This document shows positions 1 through 6,932 of a stretch of 39,935 bases of DNA, in pieces. The notes under the pieces are model-generated. The model worked only from the letters and a program-made list of their open reading frames with translations, made no database searches and was not told the origin of the DNA. The stretch comes from DATJPR01 sp035506295 (GTDB taxonomy: Bacteria; Bacteroidota; Ignavibacteria; UBA10030; UBA6906). The position numbers were made by a program, and so were the translations under genes. Within the stretch, counting starts at the first letter, position 1; every line of letters begins with the position of its first letter. The stretch spans positions 1 through 39,935 of the forward strand of contig DATJPR010000206.1 in the NCBI GenBank assembly GCA_035506295.1, in the 5' to 3' direction.

Positions 1-2
1 TT

Positions 3-137
3 GACGCCGACCAGCAGGCGGGAGTGCATACCGTGAAGTTCGACGGCACGAGCCTGAGCAGCGGCATTTATCTGTACCGGATGGTTGCCGAACACGGAGG
101 GAAGATGTTCGTGCGGAAGATGGTCTTCGCCAAATAG
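3..137 (+). CDS. C-terminal end of a T9SS-exported protein (partial)
   Basis: Only the last 44 codons are in the window; the reading frame is open to the left edge and ends in TAG at 135-137. The visible residues include LSSGIYLYRM and end in KMVFAK. This fits the last strands of a Por secretion (type IX) C-terminal sorting domain: a 'sGvYfyrl' strand, a polar turn and a final 'kMvl.k' strand. Such domains guide proteins across the outer membrane, where they are usually cleaved. The enzymatic part lies outside the window, so the function of the whole protein cannot be stated. A hairpin follows the stop closely. Confidence 0.75.
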   Translation, partial: DADQQAGVHTVKFDGTSLSSGIYLYRMVAEHGGKMFVRKMVFAK

Positions 138-162
138 CGGCATGGATCTGAAAATTCATGGC

Positions 163-190
163 AGCGGCGCCTCTGAAAGGCGCCGTTGTC
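163..190 (+). terminator. Probable intrinsic terminator
   Basis: CGGCGCC (165-171) and GGCGCCG (179-185) form a perfect 7-bp stem around the loop TCTGAAA, extendable by an A-T and a G-U pair. It is followed by the T-rich TTGTCATTT. It starts about 25 bases after the stop of the sorting-domain gene and lies before the ribosome-binding site of the M61 peptidase, so it probably separates the two transcripts. Confidence 0.6.
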
Positions 191-271
191 ATTTCTGGCC
201 CCCGCCATCCTCGTCTTTCATGTGTGGACCTTCCTCCGTATTATACCCACCGAACGAATTCGAGGAGCCCC

Positions 272-2074
272 ATGACGTGCAGGCCGATGTGGATCCTTCC
301 TCTTCTGATAACTGCGGCGAACTGTCTGGCCACGCCGAGGCTGACCTACTCGGTGAGCATGCCGCATCCTTCAACCCATCTCTTTGAGATCACCATTCAC
401 ATCGAGGGGATCCCGAAGGGAGACCAGGCTCTCGATCTTGTGCTCCCGGCGTGGCGCTCCGGCCGGTATGTCATCCTCGACTTTGCCGGCGGTGTAGAGA
501 GGTTCTCCGCCGTCGACGGAGACGGGCGGGCATTGCAATGGGAAAAGTCGGACAAGGAAACCTGGAGCATCACCACCGCGGGAGCCTCCACGATTACGGT
601 TTCCTACCTGCTCTTTGCCGACGAGCCCTATCTCCGCACACGCAATCTGAATGACGAGCAGGGGTTCATCGACGCGACAGCCGTCTTCATGTACGTGAAG
701 CAGTTCCGCGACCTCCCTCTGGATCTCATCGTGCATCCGTTTGCCGGGTGGCATGTGACCACCAGCCTGGATCCTGTGCCCGGCGAGCCCGATCATTTCG
801 TTGTGCAGGGCTACGATCTTCTTGCCGATTCCCCCATGGAGCTCGGAACACAGCGGGACTATACCTTCAGTGTCAACGGCGTGTCGCATGTCCTTTCACT
901 TGCAGGTCGAACCAACATCGACGCCGATTCGATGATCACGTGGATGAAGCAGATCATTGAGATCGATGCGGCGTACTGGGGAGGGCTGCCGTACAAACGA
1001 TACGTGTTTCTGGTGCGTGCATTGCCCGGCGGAGGTGGAGGGACCGAGCATCTCAACTCCTGCGTTCTCGATATCCGGGAGAGTCCTCTCCGAACTCCTG
1101 ATGCCGGACGCGAGCATATGGGTTTGGTGTCGCATGAGTTTTTCCATACCTGGAACGTGAAACGACTGCGTCCGAGAGGAATGCATCCTTACGATTGGAC
1201 GAGGGAGAACTACTATCGCGAGTTGTGGCTGGCCGAAGGTGGTACATCGTATCTCGACAATCTCCTTCTGGTGCGCGGCAAGCTCTCGTCCGTAACGTCG
1301 TATCTCTGGGGTCTTGCCCGCCGGGTTGAATACGATCGCCGGCGGCCCGGGAATGCCGAACAATCTGTCGCCGCGTCCAGTTTTGATGCCTGGATCAAAT
1401 TCAACAAGCCTGCCGGAGACTCCTACAATTTCCAATCGGATTTCTATGAGCGTGGATCGGCGGTCACCCTTCTTCTCGATCTGGAACTGCGGGAGAAAAC
1501 GGGGAATCGAACTTCCCTGGACGATCTTTTGCGCCTCATGTACAAGCGTTTTCCGCCGGAGAGCAGGGGATACACCGTTGACGATCTCGAAGCCGCGGCA
1601 GTAGAGCTCGGCGGGACGAGCTTGAAAGAGTTTTTCGAGAAGTACATCTTCGGAACAACGGCCCTTCCCTGGGAAGCAGAGATGGCGTATGCCGGCCTCT
1701 CTCTGTCTCCTGTGAAAGGTTCGCAACATGCATGGCTGGGTCTCGACGTCGGGGAAGAGAACGGCGTTGCGACAGCGGAGGACATCGTTGCAGGCTCTCC
1801 GGCATACGAAGCAGGGATCAGCGGCGGCGACCAGATTCTCGCGGTGGACGGCTGGCGTGTGCGAGCGGAAGACTACGCTTCAAGGATTGCCGACCGTGCT
1901 GCAGGCGACTCGATCAGGATCGCGCTGTTCCATCACAACGAGCTCCGCGAGACTACGGTGCACCTGATCGAGGATCCCGTTCCGACGTACGCAGTGCACA
2001 AGGTCGACAAGCCGACGAAGTTGCAGCAGGCGATCTATGAATCGTGGCTCGGGCACCCGTGGTCGGACCAGTAG
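272..2074 (+). CDS. M61 family (glycyl aminopeptidase-like) metallopeptidase with PDZ domain
   Basis: Zinc peptidase of family M61, about 600 residues, predicted to be exported. The zinc motif HEFFH is at residues 288-292, followed by TWNVKRLRP, and the downstream glutamate ligand lies in LWLAEGG (E322). Residues from about 30 to 230 match the N-terminal beta domain of the family. The C-terminal part from about residue 480 is a PDZ domain (LGLDVGEENG, SPAYEAGISGGDQILAVDG), the standard M61 arrangement. The start at 272 is preferred over an in-frame ATG at 158. It follows GAGGAG at 7 bases, and its first 20 residues (MWILPLLITAANCLA) form a signal peptide, while the longer form would bury it. 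The natural substrate is unknown. The gene appears to be monocistronic, between a terminator and a separate small gene. Confidence 0.93.
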   Translation: MTCRPMWILPLLITAANCLATPRLTYSVSMPHPSTHLFEITIHIEGIPKGDQALDLVLPAWRSGRYVILDFAGGVERFSAVDGDGRALQWEKSDKETWSITTAGASTITVSYLLFADEPYLRTRNLNDEQGFIDATAVFMYVKQFRDLPLDLIVHPFAGWHVTTSLDPVPGEPDHFVVQGYDLLADSPMELGTQRDYTFSVNGVSHVLSLAGRTNIDADSMITWMKQIIEIDAAYWGGLPYKRYVFLVRALPGGGGGTEHLNSCVLDIRESPLRTPDAGREHMGLVSHEFFHTWNVKRLRPRGMHPYDWTRENYYRELWLAEGGTSYLDNLLLVRGKLSSVTSYLWGLARRVEYDRRRPGNAEQSVAASSFDAWIKFNKPAGDSYNFQSDFYERGSAVTLLLDLELREKTGNRTSLDDLLRLMYKRFPPESRGYTVDDLEAAAVELGGTSLKEFFEKYIFGTTALPWEAEMAYAGLSLSPVKGSQHAWLGLDVGEENGVATAEDIVAGSPAYEAGISGGDQILAVDGWRVRAEDYASRIADRAAGDSIRIALFHHNELRETTVHLIEDPVPTYAVHKVDKPTKLQQAIYESWLGHPWSDQ

Positions 2075-2161
2075 CGGTTGCCTTCGCGGTCGATAGTTCG
2101 TATACTCGGGAAGCCCGGATTCAGCGGTATCCACCTTTCACTCACAATGGAGGTCTCTCCG

Positions 2162-2470
2162 ATGGACCAGGCAGGCACCGTTCCTCCGATGAGCCCGTCT
2201 CAACCTCCGTCGCAGCACGCGTTCGTTGCGACGCCACTGACATCGCCGGTTGTCGGCGTCGGCGATTGGGTTCTTACGATCCTTGTCGCATCAATTCCGA
2301 TTGTCAACATCATCGTCCTGCTCGTCTGGGCATTTGGCAGCGGCACCAACCCCAGCAAGGCGAACTGGGCGAAAGCCATGCTCATCTGGGTCATCGTCGG
2401 CATTGCGATCGGGGTCCTCGCATTCATTATTATCGGCACGGCGCTTTTTCACGCGATGAACGCCGACTGA
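2162..2470 (+). CDS. Small two-helix membrane protein, unknown function
   Basis: 102 residues. A Pro/Ser-rich N-terminal segment of about 25 residues precedes two hydrophobic helices, roughly residues 38-60 (GDWVLTILVASIPIVNIIVL) and 76-98 (LIWVIVGIAIGVLAFIIIG). They are joined by a short polar loop with SGTNPSKANWAKA. I recall similar short proteins with a GDW...IPIVNIIml.vWAFG...PSK pattern in many bacteria, but no function is known to me. The ATG at 2162 has GGAGG 8 bases upstream; the in-frame ATG at 2078 has no such site and would add 28 residues of unlikely sequence. Confidence 0.75.
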   Translation: MDQAGTVPPMSPSQPPSQHAFVATPLTSPVVGVGDWVLTILVASIPIVNIIVLLVWAFGSGTNPSKANWAKAMLIWVIVGIAIGVLAFIIIGTALFHAMNAD

Positions 2471-2577
2471 GCTTCCATTCGTCAACCTCTGATGCAGGAT
2501 GCAGCCTGGACCGGTACTCCCCGGCGCGGGGCTGGACGTAGAAGAGCGAATGTCCGTCCAAGGGAGATGTTGCAGTA

Positions 2578-3300
2578 ATGCGGTCGTCGAGAGTTGTGAA
2601 AAACGTCGATGGGATCGGCGAGGTCATCCTGCATCGATCGCGCAAGGCCCGTCGCTTCAGCATCCGCGTCGAGCCGTTCATGGGGCTTGTCGTGGTCGTG
2701 CCCTGGAATGCGAGCTATCGATCCGCGCTGGAGGTTGTTGAGCGCCACCGTGCATGGGTCACGAGGCATCTCGTCATGGCACGGAACCGCGAGGCGGAGC
2801 TGACGCGGTCGGCCAACACCGGCCGGCGTGTCACCCGCATGCATATCCTGGAAGCGCATCCCGACGACATCGACACCGTGGATATCCAGGTGCGGAGGGG
2901 CGTTATCAGCGTGTGTTATCCCCGGACGTTGAGCCTCGAAAGCGCGACGGTGCAGAAGGCGATGCGGGACGGGGTTGCCTCGGCGTATCGACTCGAGGCT
3001 CGGCGCTACCTGCCGGACCGGGTACGCGAGCTTGCTCATCGTTTCGGCTTCCGATTCGGCCGCCTGACCCTGAAGAACCTCCGCACGCGCTGGGGGAGCT
3101 GTTCCACGGCGAACAATATCAATTTAAACATTCAGTTGATGCGTTTGCCCGACGAGTTGATCGATTTCGTGATCCTGCACGAGCTCGTACACACCCAGGT
3201 GAAGGATCACGGCCCAAAGTTTTGGAGGTCTCTGGAGCGGGTGAGCGGCAACGCGAAATCCCTGGATGCCAAGCTGAGAAAAGCGCACGTCTGGGGGTGA
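2578..3300 (+). CDS. YgjP-like (DUF45) M48-type metallopeptidase
   Basis: 240 residues. The C-terminal half carries the diagnostic signature of the YgjP/DUF45 family: NLRTRWGSCS, then the zinc motif HELVH (residues 201-205), followed by TQVKDHGPKFW, where the second H-G-x-x-F-W block supplies the third ligand. The N-terminal half (RSRKARRFSIRVEP, VVVPWNASY) matches the usual beta-rich lead-in. There is no signal peptide, so it is probably cytoplasmic. Family members are SprT/WSS1-like folds and the physiological substrate is uncertain. ATG 2578 has AAGGGAG about 10 bases upstream. The gene is about 140 bases from the next one, and that gap is pyrimidine-rich. Confidence 0.88.
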   Translation: MRSSRVVKNVDGIGEVILHRSRKARRFSIRVEPFMGLVVVVPWNASYRSALEVVERHRAWVTRHLVMARNREAELTRSANTGRRVTRMHILEAHPDDIDTVDIQVRRGVISVCYPRTLSLESATVQKAMRDGVASAYRLEARRYLPDRVRELAHRFGFRFGRLTLKNLRTRWGSCSTANNINLNIQLMRLPDELIDFVILHELVHTQVKDHGPKFWRSLERVSGNAKSLDAKLRKAHVWG

Positions 3301-3439
3301 GCGCGGAATCGGCGGGGGAAGGATCTGAGACTTTCTACCTTCTGCGTCCTACTCTCAGCGCTGTTATTCTCTTGCCAAAACCACCTCCGCTGTCTGCCTG
3401 CTGCATACTCCATACTGCTTACTCCTTCAGACGTCATCT

Positions 3440-4432
3440 ATGATTGATCTTCTTATCATCGGCGCCGGACCGGCAGGGATCAGCATGGCGGTGGAAGCAT
3501 GCGCCGCCGGTGTTCCGCACGACCGCGTGCTTGTGCTCGAGCAATCGCCGGAGCATTCGTTTTCCATCAAGAAGTATTATCCGGAGAACAAACTCGTGAC
3601 GGCAAACTACAAGGGGTTCGAGGCGGCTTGCACCGGCGTCATGTGCCTTGCCGATTCGACCAAGCAGGAGACCCTGTCGTATCTGGATGAGGCGATCCGG
3701 GCGCATCAGGTCACAGTACGGTACGGGGAGCATGTCTACCAGATCGCGAAGGACGCTCAAGCCCAGCGGTTCACAACAACGTCGAACGTTGCGAGCTACG
3801 AGTCGAAGGTGGTCGTGATCGCCATCGGCATTCTTGGGAAGCCTAACAAGCCGGCGTACCGCTTGCCGGCCACGCTAAAGGAGAGAGTGCTTTTCGATGT
3901 GACGAGCGTCGAGATCCTGAAGTCGCGTGTGCTGGTTGTGGGTGGAGGCGATTCCGCGTCGGAGTATTGCCAGTATCTCGTGCAGCAGGGGAACACGGTG
4001 ACCTTGAGTTACCGCAAGACGGAATTTTCGCGGATGAACAAGATCAACAGGGAGAGTATCGAGGCGTTGATTGCGAGGAAGGAGGTCGAGTTCCTCGGCG
4101 GGTCCGACATCAAGGGGATCAGCGACGTAGGCGGAGTTGCTCGCGTGGCCTTTCAGGTGCCAAAGGGGGTCGAGAAGGAGTTTGAGTACGTGGTCTACGC
4201 GTTGGGAGGAACGACTCCGAAGAACTTTCTCAAGACGATCGGCATCCGGTTTTTGGGCGATGAGCCGCACCTGATGGACAACCATGAAACGAGCGTTCCG
4301 GGCCTGTTTCTTATCGGAGATCTGAGTGCAGGCATGAAAGGAGGTTCGATCATTTGGGCCTTCAATTCGGCGAGCACGGCGATGGAGAAGATCCGCGAGC
4401 GGTACCTTCCGGAACCCCCCAAATCACCCTGA
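3440..4432 (+). CDS. YpdA/thioredoxin-reductase-like NAD(P)/FAD oxidoreductase
   Basis: 330 residues with the two dinucleotide-binding folds of thioredoxin-reductase-type flavoproteins. FAD site: LIIGAGPAGISMA (residues 4-16). NAD(P) site: VVGGGDSASEYC (166-177). The closing FAD motif is FLIGDLSAGMKGG. There is no CxxC redox pair between the domains, so it is not a classical thioredoxin reductase. It fits better with YpdA (bacillithiol disulfide reductase-like) or ferredoxin-NADP reductase-type members. The substrate cannot be told from sequence. No clear Shine-Dalgarno site is seen before ATG 3440, but the Rossmann strand begins at residue 3, so the start is probably right. The 139-base leader (3301-3439) is C/T-rich with repeated 'catact'/'cttact' words. 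Confidence 0.85.
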   Translation: MIDLLIIGAGPAGISMAVEACAAGVPHDRVLVLEQSPEHSFSIKKYYPENKLVTANYKGFEAACTGVMCLADSTKQETLSYLDEAIRAHQVTVRYGEHVYQIAKDAQAQRFTTTSNVASYESKVVVIAIGILGKPNKPAYRLPATLKERVLFDVTSVEILKSRVLVVGGGDSASEYCQYLVQQGNTVTLSYRKTEFSRMNKINRESIEALIARKEVEFLGGSDIKGISDVGGVARVAFQVPKGVEKEFEYVVYALGGTTPKNFLKTIGIRFLGDEPHLMDNHETSVPGLFLIGDLSAGMKGGSIIWAFNSASTAMEKIRERYLPEPPKSP

Positions 4433-4447
4433 ATCGCGCCAATTCTC

Positions 4448-4477
4448 TTGAAGGAGAGCCGAAAAAGGCGTATATTT
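4448..4477 (+). promoter_or_regulatory. Candidate Bacteroidota-type promoter of the tRNA-Arg locus
   Basis: TTG (4448-4450), exactly 20 bases, then TATATTT (4471-4477) fits the Bacteroidota -33/-7 pattern. AAGGCG and CGCCTT flank the -7 box as an inverted pair. No protein gene starts shortly downstream; the first downstream features are the broken and intact tRNA-Arg copies, so it probably drives them. Confidence 0.5.
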
Positions 4478-4516
4478 AACGACGCCTTTGATTTTGGCTG
4501 GCGGTCTCCTCAGCTT

Positions 4517-4661
4517 GGGCCCGTAGTCCCGTCCCGACGAGAGTTCGACGTGGATGGATCATAGAGCGAACTCTTATGTCGGGACGAGGATCCGCGTCCC
4601 GACCGCAGGTGGCGGTCGGGACGGGACTCAACGGATAGAGCAACAGCCTTCTAAGTTGCGC
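4517..4661 (+). pseudogene. Broken tRNA-Arg(UCU) copy split by an insertion
   Basis: GGGCCCGTAG (4517-4526) equals the first ten bases of the intact tRNA-Arg at 4749. The copy resumes at 4627 with 29 identical bases covering D-loop to anticodon loop, then TTGCGC. It has lost CTGTAGG after the anticodon loop and everything from the T-loop onward. The two parts are separated by an exact 100-base insert (4527-4626) between tRNA positions 10 and 11. It cannot fold into a tRNA and is best read as a decayed tandem duplicate of its neighbour. Confidence 0.8.
4527..4626 (+). mobile_element. 100-bp MITE/REP-like insert with perfect 12-bp terminal inverted repeats
   Basis: The segment starts TCCCGTCCCGAC and ends GTCGGGACGGGA, exact reverse complements. 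It sits precisely between two halves of a tRNA-Arg copy with no visible target-site duplication. Inside are two more hairpins: GTCCCGAC/GTCGGGAC enclosing AGAGTTCG/CGAACTCT (4531-4585), and GTCCCGACCGC/GCGGTCGGGAC (4596-4622). It has no coding capacity. A non-autonomous element or REP/BIME-like palindrome is the simplest reading; the mobilising enzyme is not in the window. Confidence 0.7.
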
Positions 4662-4667
4662 CCCGAA

Positions 4668-4722
4668 GAGAGTTCGACGTGGATGGATCATAGAGCGAAC
4701 TCTTATGTCGGGACGAGGATCC
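4668..4722 (+). repeat. Second, partial copy of the insert core
   Basis: These 55 bases are identical to 4539-4593 inside the 100-bp insert, 129 bases further on. The AGAGTTCG/CGAACTCT stem and GTCGGGAC are kept, but the left terminal repeat and the right hairpin are absent. It lies between the broken and the intact tRNA-Arg copies. Confidence 0.85.
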
Positions 4723-4748
4723 TCGTTTTGGCGACAGCCTTGACAGCT

Positions 4749-4821
4749 GGGCCCGTAGCTCAACGGATAGAGCAACAGCCTTCTAAGCTGTAGGTTGCGC
4801 GTTCGATTCGCGCCGGGCCTA
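4749..4821 (+). tRNA. tRNA-Arg (anticodon UCU)
   Basis: A 73-base cloverleaf can be drawn without gaps. The acceptor is GGGCCCG with CGGGCCU (one G-U closing pair), the D-stem GCUC/GAGC, the anticodon stem ACAGC/GCUGU with loop CUUCUAA (anticodon UCU), and the T-stem GCGCG/CGCGC with loop UUCGAUU. The discriminator base is A. CCA is not encoded (ACGAA follows). It decodes AGA. An almost identical but broken copy lies just upstream. Confidence 0.95.
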
Positions 4822-4826
4822 CGAAT

Positions 4827-5357
4827 TTTAGAATTTAGAGTTTAGATTTTAGATTTTAGATTTGGGGTTTCAGGGGAAGGCCATCCCGCGAAAGTGCAGT
4901 GGATGTATTCTCTCGCAGGGAGGTTCTCGGATGGACTTTGAGGAGCAGTTCAAGGAGCGCACGAAGGAATTCGCGCTGAGTGTTCTGCGGACAGTGGAGC
5001 GAGTGCCGACGACGGCGGTTGCCGGCGTTTTGGTAAAACAGTTGATCCGTTCAGCCACATCGATCGGGGCGAATTATCGTGCGGCATGTCGAGCACGATC
5101 CCGTGCGGATTTCATCGCGAAGCTGGCGATTGCGCAGGAAGAGAGCGACGAATCTGAATACTGGCTGGAGCTCCTCGGTTCGTTGGACTTGATCCGTAAA
5201 GATGAATGTCTCAGCCTTCGTGATGAAGGCCATCAACTCACTGCGATACTCACGAGATCAATTAAGACCGCGAAGTCCCGGTCGTGAACCCGCGATTCAT
5301 CACCCGATCATTCAAATTCTAAACTCCAATTCTAAAATCTAAACTCTAAATTCTAAA
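4827..5357. mobile_element. Candidate mobile unit: four-helix-bundle gene between 27-bp inverted repeats
   Basis: The AT-rich 27-mer at 4827-4853 is the exact reverse complement of 5331-5357. These arms enclose a single gene (4931-5287) and sit directly between tRNA-Arg and tRNA-Glu. The arms are low-complexity (TTTAGA words), so simple-sequence expansion or back-to-back terminators remain alternatives. No transposase is present, so if mobile it would depend on one supplied elsewhere. Confidence 0.4.
4931..5287 (+). CDS. Four-helix bundle protein (S23/IVS family)
   Basis: 118 residues of the family first known from 23S rRNA intervening sequences (PF05635) and related to the bAvd accessory protein of diversity-generating retroelements. 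Typical signatures are the early ERTKEFALSVLRTVE helix, then QLIRSATSIGANYRAACRAR and the E-x-x-E-x-x-YWLELL helix. These basic pentamer-forming proteins are thought to bind nucleic acid, but their role is unsettled. ATG 4931 is chosen because GGGAGG lies 7 bases upstream; the in-frame ATG at 4862 is within the AT-repeat side and lacks such a site. The gene stands alone between inverted AT-rich repeats and two tRNA genes, a setting suggestive of acquisition. Confidence 0.9.
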   Translation: MDFEEQFKERTKEFALSVLRTVERVPTTAVAGVLVKQLIRSATSIGANYRAACRARSRADFIAKLAIAQEESDESEYWLELLGSLDLIRKDECLSLRDEGHQLTAILTRSIKTAKSRS

Positions 5358-5365
5358 TTGTTAAC

Positions 5366-5438
5366 GCCCCTATCGTCTAGAGGCCCAGGACACGAGCTTT
5401 TCAAGCTTGGAACACGAGTTCGAATCTCGTTGGGGGCA
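5366..5438 (+). tRNA. tRNA-Glu (anticodon UUC)
   Basis: The 73-base cloverleaf has acceptor GCCCCUA/UGGGGGC, anticodon stem CGAGC/GCUUG with loop UUUUCAA (anticodon UUC), T-stem ACGAG/CUCGU with loop UUCGAAU, and discriminator A. The D-arm GUCUAGAGGCCCAGGAC is the classical Glu form. CCA is not encoded. AT-rich repeat sequence flanks it closely on both sides. Confidence 0.95.
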
Positions 5439-5443
5439 CATTA

Positions 5444-5481
5444 ACAATTTTAGGTTTTACATTTTAGAATTTAGATTTTTG
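5444..5481 (+). repeat. Third AT-rich repeat, downstream of tRNA-Glu
   Basis: Contains TTTAGAATTTAGATTTTT, in the same orientation as the left arm at 4827. It shows that the AT-rich word set occurs three times around the tRNA pair and the four-helix-bundle gene. Confidence 0.6.
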
Positions 5482-5570
5482 GAGGGCGGGGGCTCCCTTC
5501 GAGATGCCGCCTCCCGATGTTGATTCTTTTCTCACCCTGACCTTTTCTGAGCAGGCCCGACACAATAGCA

Positions 5571-5625
5571 CCGGGCCATGAACACCTTGCCGAGCAGGTA
5601 TGCTCGGTGCCCGGTCAAGGCCCGG
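5571..5625. repeat. 55-base structured repeat, copy 1 (CCGGGCC...GGCCCGG)
   Basis: The outer stem CCGGGCC/GGCCCGG encloses an inner hairpin CCGAGCA-GGTA-TGCTCGG (5590-5607). The same-length element occurs at 11441-11495, and both lie just 3' of the same coding sequence (here a pseudogene). It may act as a terminator or mRNA 3' structure for minus-strand transcripts. The rest of the 220-base gap after tRNA-Glu shows no gene. Confidence 0.55.
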
Positions 5626-5658
5626 ATTGTATGCCCACCGATCCGCTGCTCTAGAGTC

Positions 5659-5795
5659 TCACTTGAACTCGAATGAGTTGAAAAACGACGCGTAGTCGCC
5701 CCTCATCGCGTCAAACGTGCTCGCTGGTCCGCCCGCGGTCATCGTGCATACCTTCGTCTGGTTTGGGATGCATACGACATCGTAGTTCATCCTCA
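5659..5795 (-). pseudogene. 3' fragment of a DcrB-like gene (duplicate of 11519-11989)
   Basis: The last 45 or so codons match the C-terminus of the intact protein at 11519. Here they read MNYDVVCIPN...KVCTMTAGGPASTFDAMRGDYASFFNSFEFK, there MKYDVVYIAK...KVYTMTAGGLATTFDAMKAEYAAFFNSFKFK. Similarity stops abruptly near 5795, just before the beta-lactamase stop codon in another frame. It has no signal peptide or start of its own. The downstream 55-base hairpin was copied with it, so this is a segmental duplication that decayed or was cut. Confidence 0.8.
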
Positions 5796-5801
5796 CGTGA
5801 A

Positions 5802-6932
5802 CTACCGCGCATGATCTATCAGGAAGAGCTCTAATCTTCGCCACAACTCCAGACATCCGGGAGAGTGGCATGAATTGCTGTTCGTGAGAAAGACGTACCC
5901 AAACTTCTTCTCTTTGTTCATCAAAAAAGATGATGAGAAGCCCCAATTATTTCCTCCATGTGCCAGGTTCGTTCCATACCTTGAAGGTATCCTCGCAAAT
6001 CCAAGACTCCATTCGGTAGCACCAGAATATTTCCTTTGGTTGTCGTCATCAGGGAGTTGCACTTGTGCCTTAAGCATTTCATCCATGCTGTTCTTTCTCA
6101 GCCCTCTGCCCTTCATTATCGCAATCAGAAAGTTTGCATAGCTCCGAGCTTCGGTACATAAGCCTCCTGCCGAATTAAAACTCCTTATGAAGTCTATATC
6201 TTCGTGAATGGTATCGCCGTCGTACCCTCTTGCCAAATGTTTTGCCACATAGCCGTTCATGCCGAAGTATGCATGCTTGAGGTTCAACGGCCTGCAGACT
6301 TCCTGCTGAAATACGCTATCCAAATTCGACAACGTGGTATGCGTGAGGTGTGCAATGACCTTCGCTAAATACATGTACCCCTCGCCGGAGTACGAAAATC
6401 TTGCACCCGGAGTAAATTCTAATTTCAACTTCCCGTTGTACTTCGGCCTCCAATTGGGAAAACCTGTTGTATGGCTAAGTACCATTCTTGCCGTGATTGT
6501 CTGACAGCGAGAGTCATCATCAATATCCAGGTAGGTCAAGTATTTGCACAATGGCGTGTCTAGCGCTAACACTCCTTTCTCTACCAATCTCATGACAAAA
6601 TAGGCGAATACCGGCTTGGAGAGAGACGCTGCCTGAAATAGGGTCTGATCATCTATCATTTGCAGAGAACTGGAATCGGTGATGCCAGCTATGCCAAAAG
6701 CCCGATGATACACGACCTTTGCATCATTGATGATAGCAATGGATATGCCCTTGACATTCAACGAATCCATTTCGGCTCTTAGAAATTCATCGATCTCCGC
6801 CGCAGTTATTTCTTTCCCTCCGAGAGTCTTCATCCTCTCTACATTTCCTTTTCTCAGGGGAGACGCTGCGGTCATGGTGAACGCATAGACAACGAGCAAC
6901 ACGCTGCACCAGACACGATGTTGTGTTCTCAT
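5802..6932 (-). CDS. Serine hydrolase, class C beta-lactamase/esterase family
   Basis: 376 residues with an N-terminal signal sequence (VLLVVYAFTMTAA). The three active-site elements of the beta-lactamase-related (PF00144) fold are present: SLSK at 103-106 (nucleophile Ser103, Lys106), the tyrosine motif YSG at 181-183, and HGG at 325-327 in place of KTG. The HGG variant is common in esterases, D-aminopeptidases and peptide hydrolases of the family, so antibiotic resistance should not be assumed. It is probably periplasmic or surface-exposed. It is less GC-rich than its neighbours, which hints at a different history. The gene ends where the DcrB-like pseudogene fragment begins. Confidence 0.85.
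   Translation of the reverse strand: MRTQHRVWCSVLLVVYAFTMTAASPLRKGNVERMKTLGGKEITAAEIDEFLRAEMDSLNVKGISIAIINDAKVVYHRAFGIAGITDSSSLQMIDDQTLFQAASLSKPVFAYFVMRLVEKGVLALDTPLCKYLTYLDIDDDSRCQTITARMVLSHTTGFPNWRPKYNGKLKLEFTPGARFSYSGEGYMYLAKVIAHLTHTTLSNLDSVFQQEVCRPLNLKHAYFGMNGYVAKHLARGYDGDTIHEDIDFIRSFNSAGGLCTEARSYANFLIAIMKGRGLRKNSMDEMLKAQVQLPDDDNQRKYSGATEWSLGFARIPSRYGTNLAHGGNNWGFSSSFLMNKEKKFGYVFLTNSNSCHSPGCLELWRRLELFLIDHAR

Noticed and set aside
896..1729. 277-codon minus-strand frame inside the M61 peptidase
   Set aside because: Antisense shadow of a clear peptidase; no ribosome-binding site or recognisable domain.
4476..4775. 99-codon minus-strand frame with an internal sequence repeat in the tRNA-Arg locus
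   Set aside because: The peptide repeat comes from the duplicated palindromic DNA element and tRNA sequence; it is not a protein gene.
5802..6932. Beta-lactamase-family gene read as an antibiotic resistance gene
   Set aside because: The third motif is HGG instead of KTG, common in esterases and peptidases; no resistance context.
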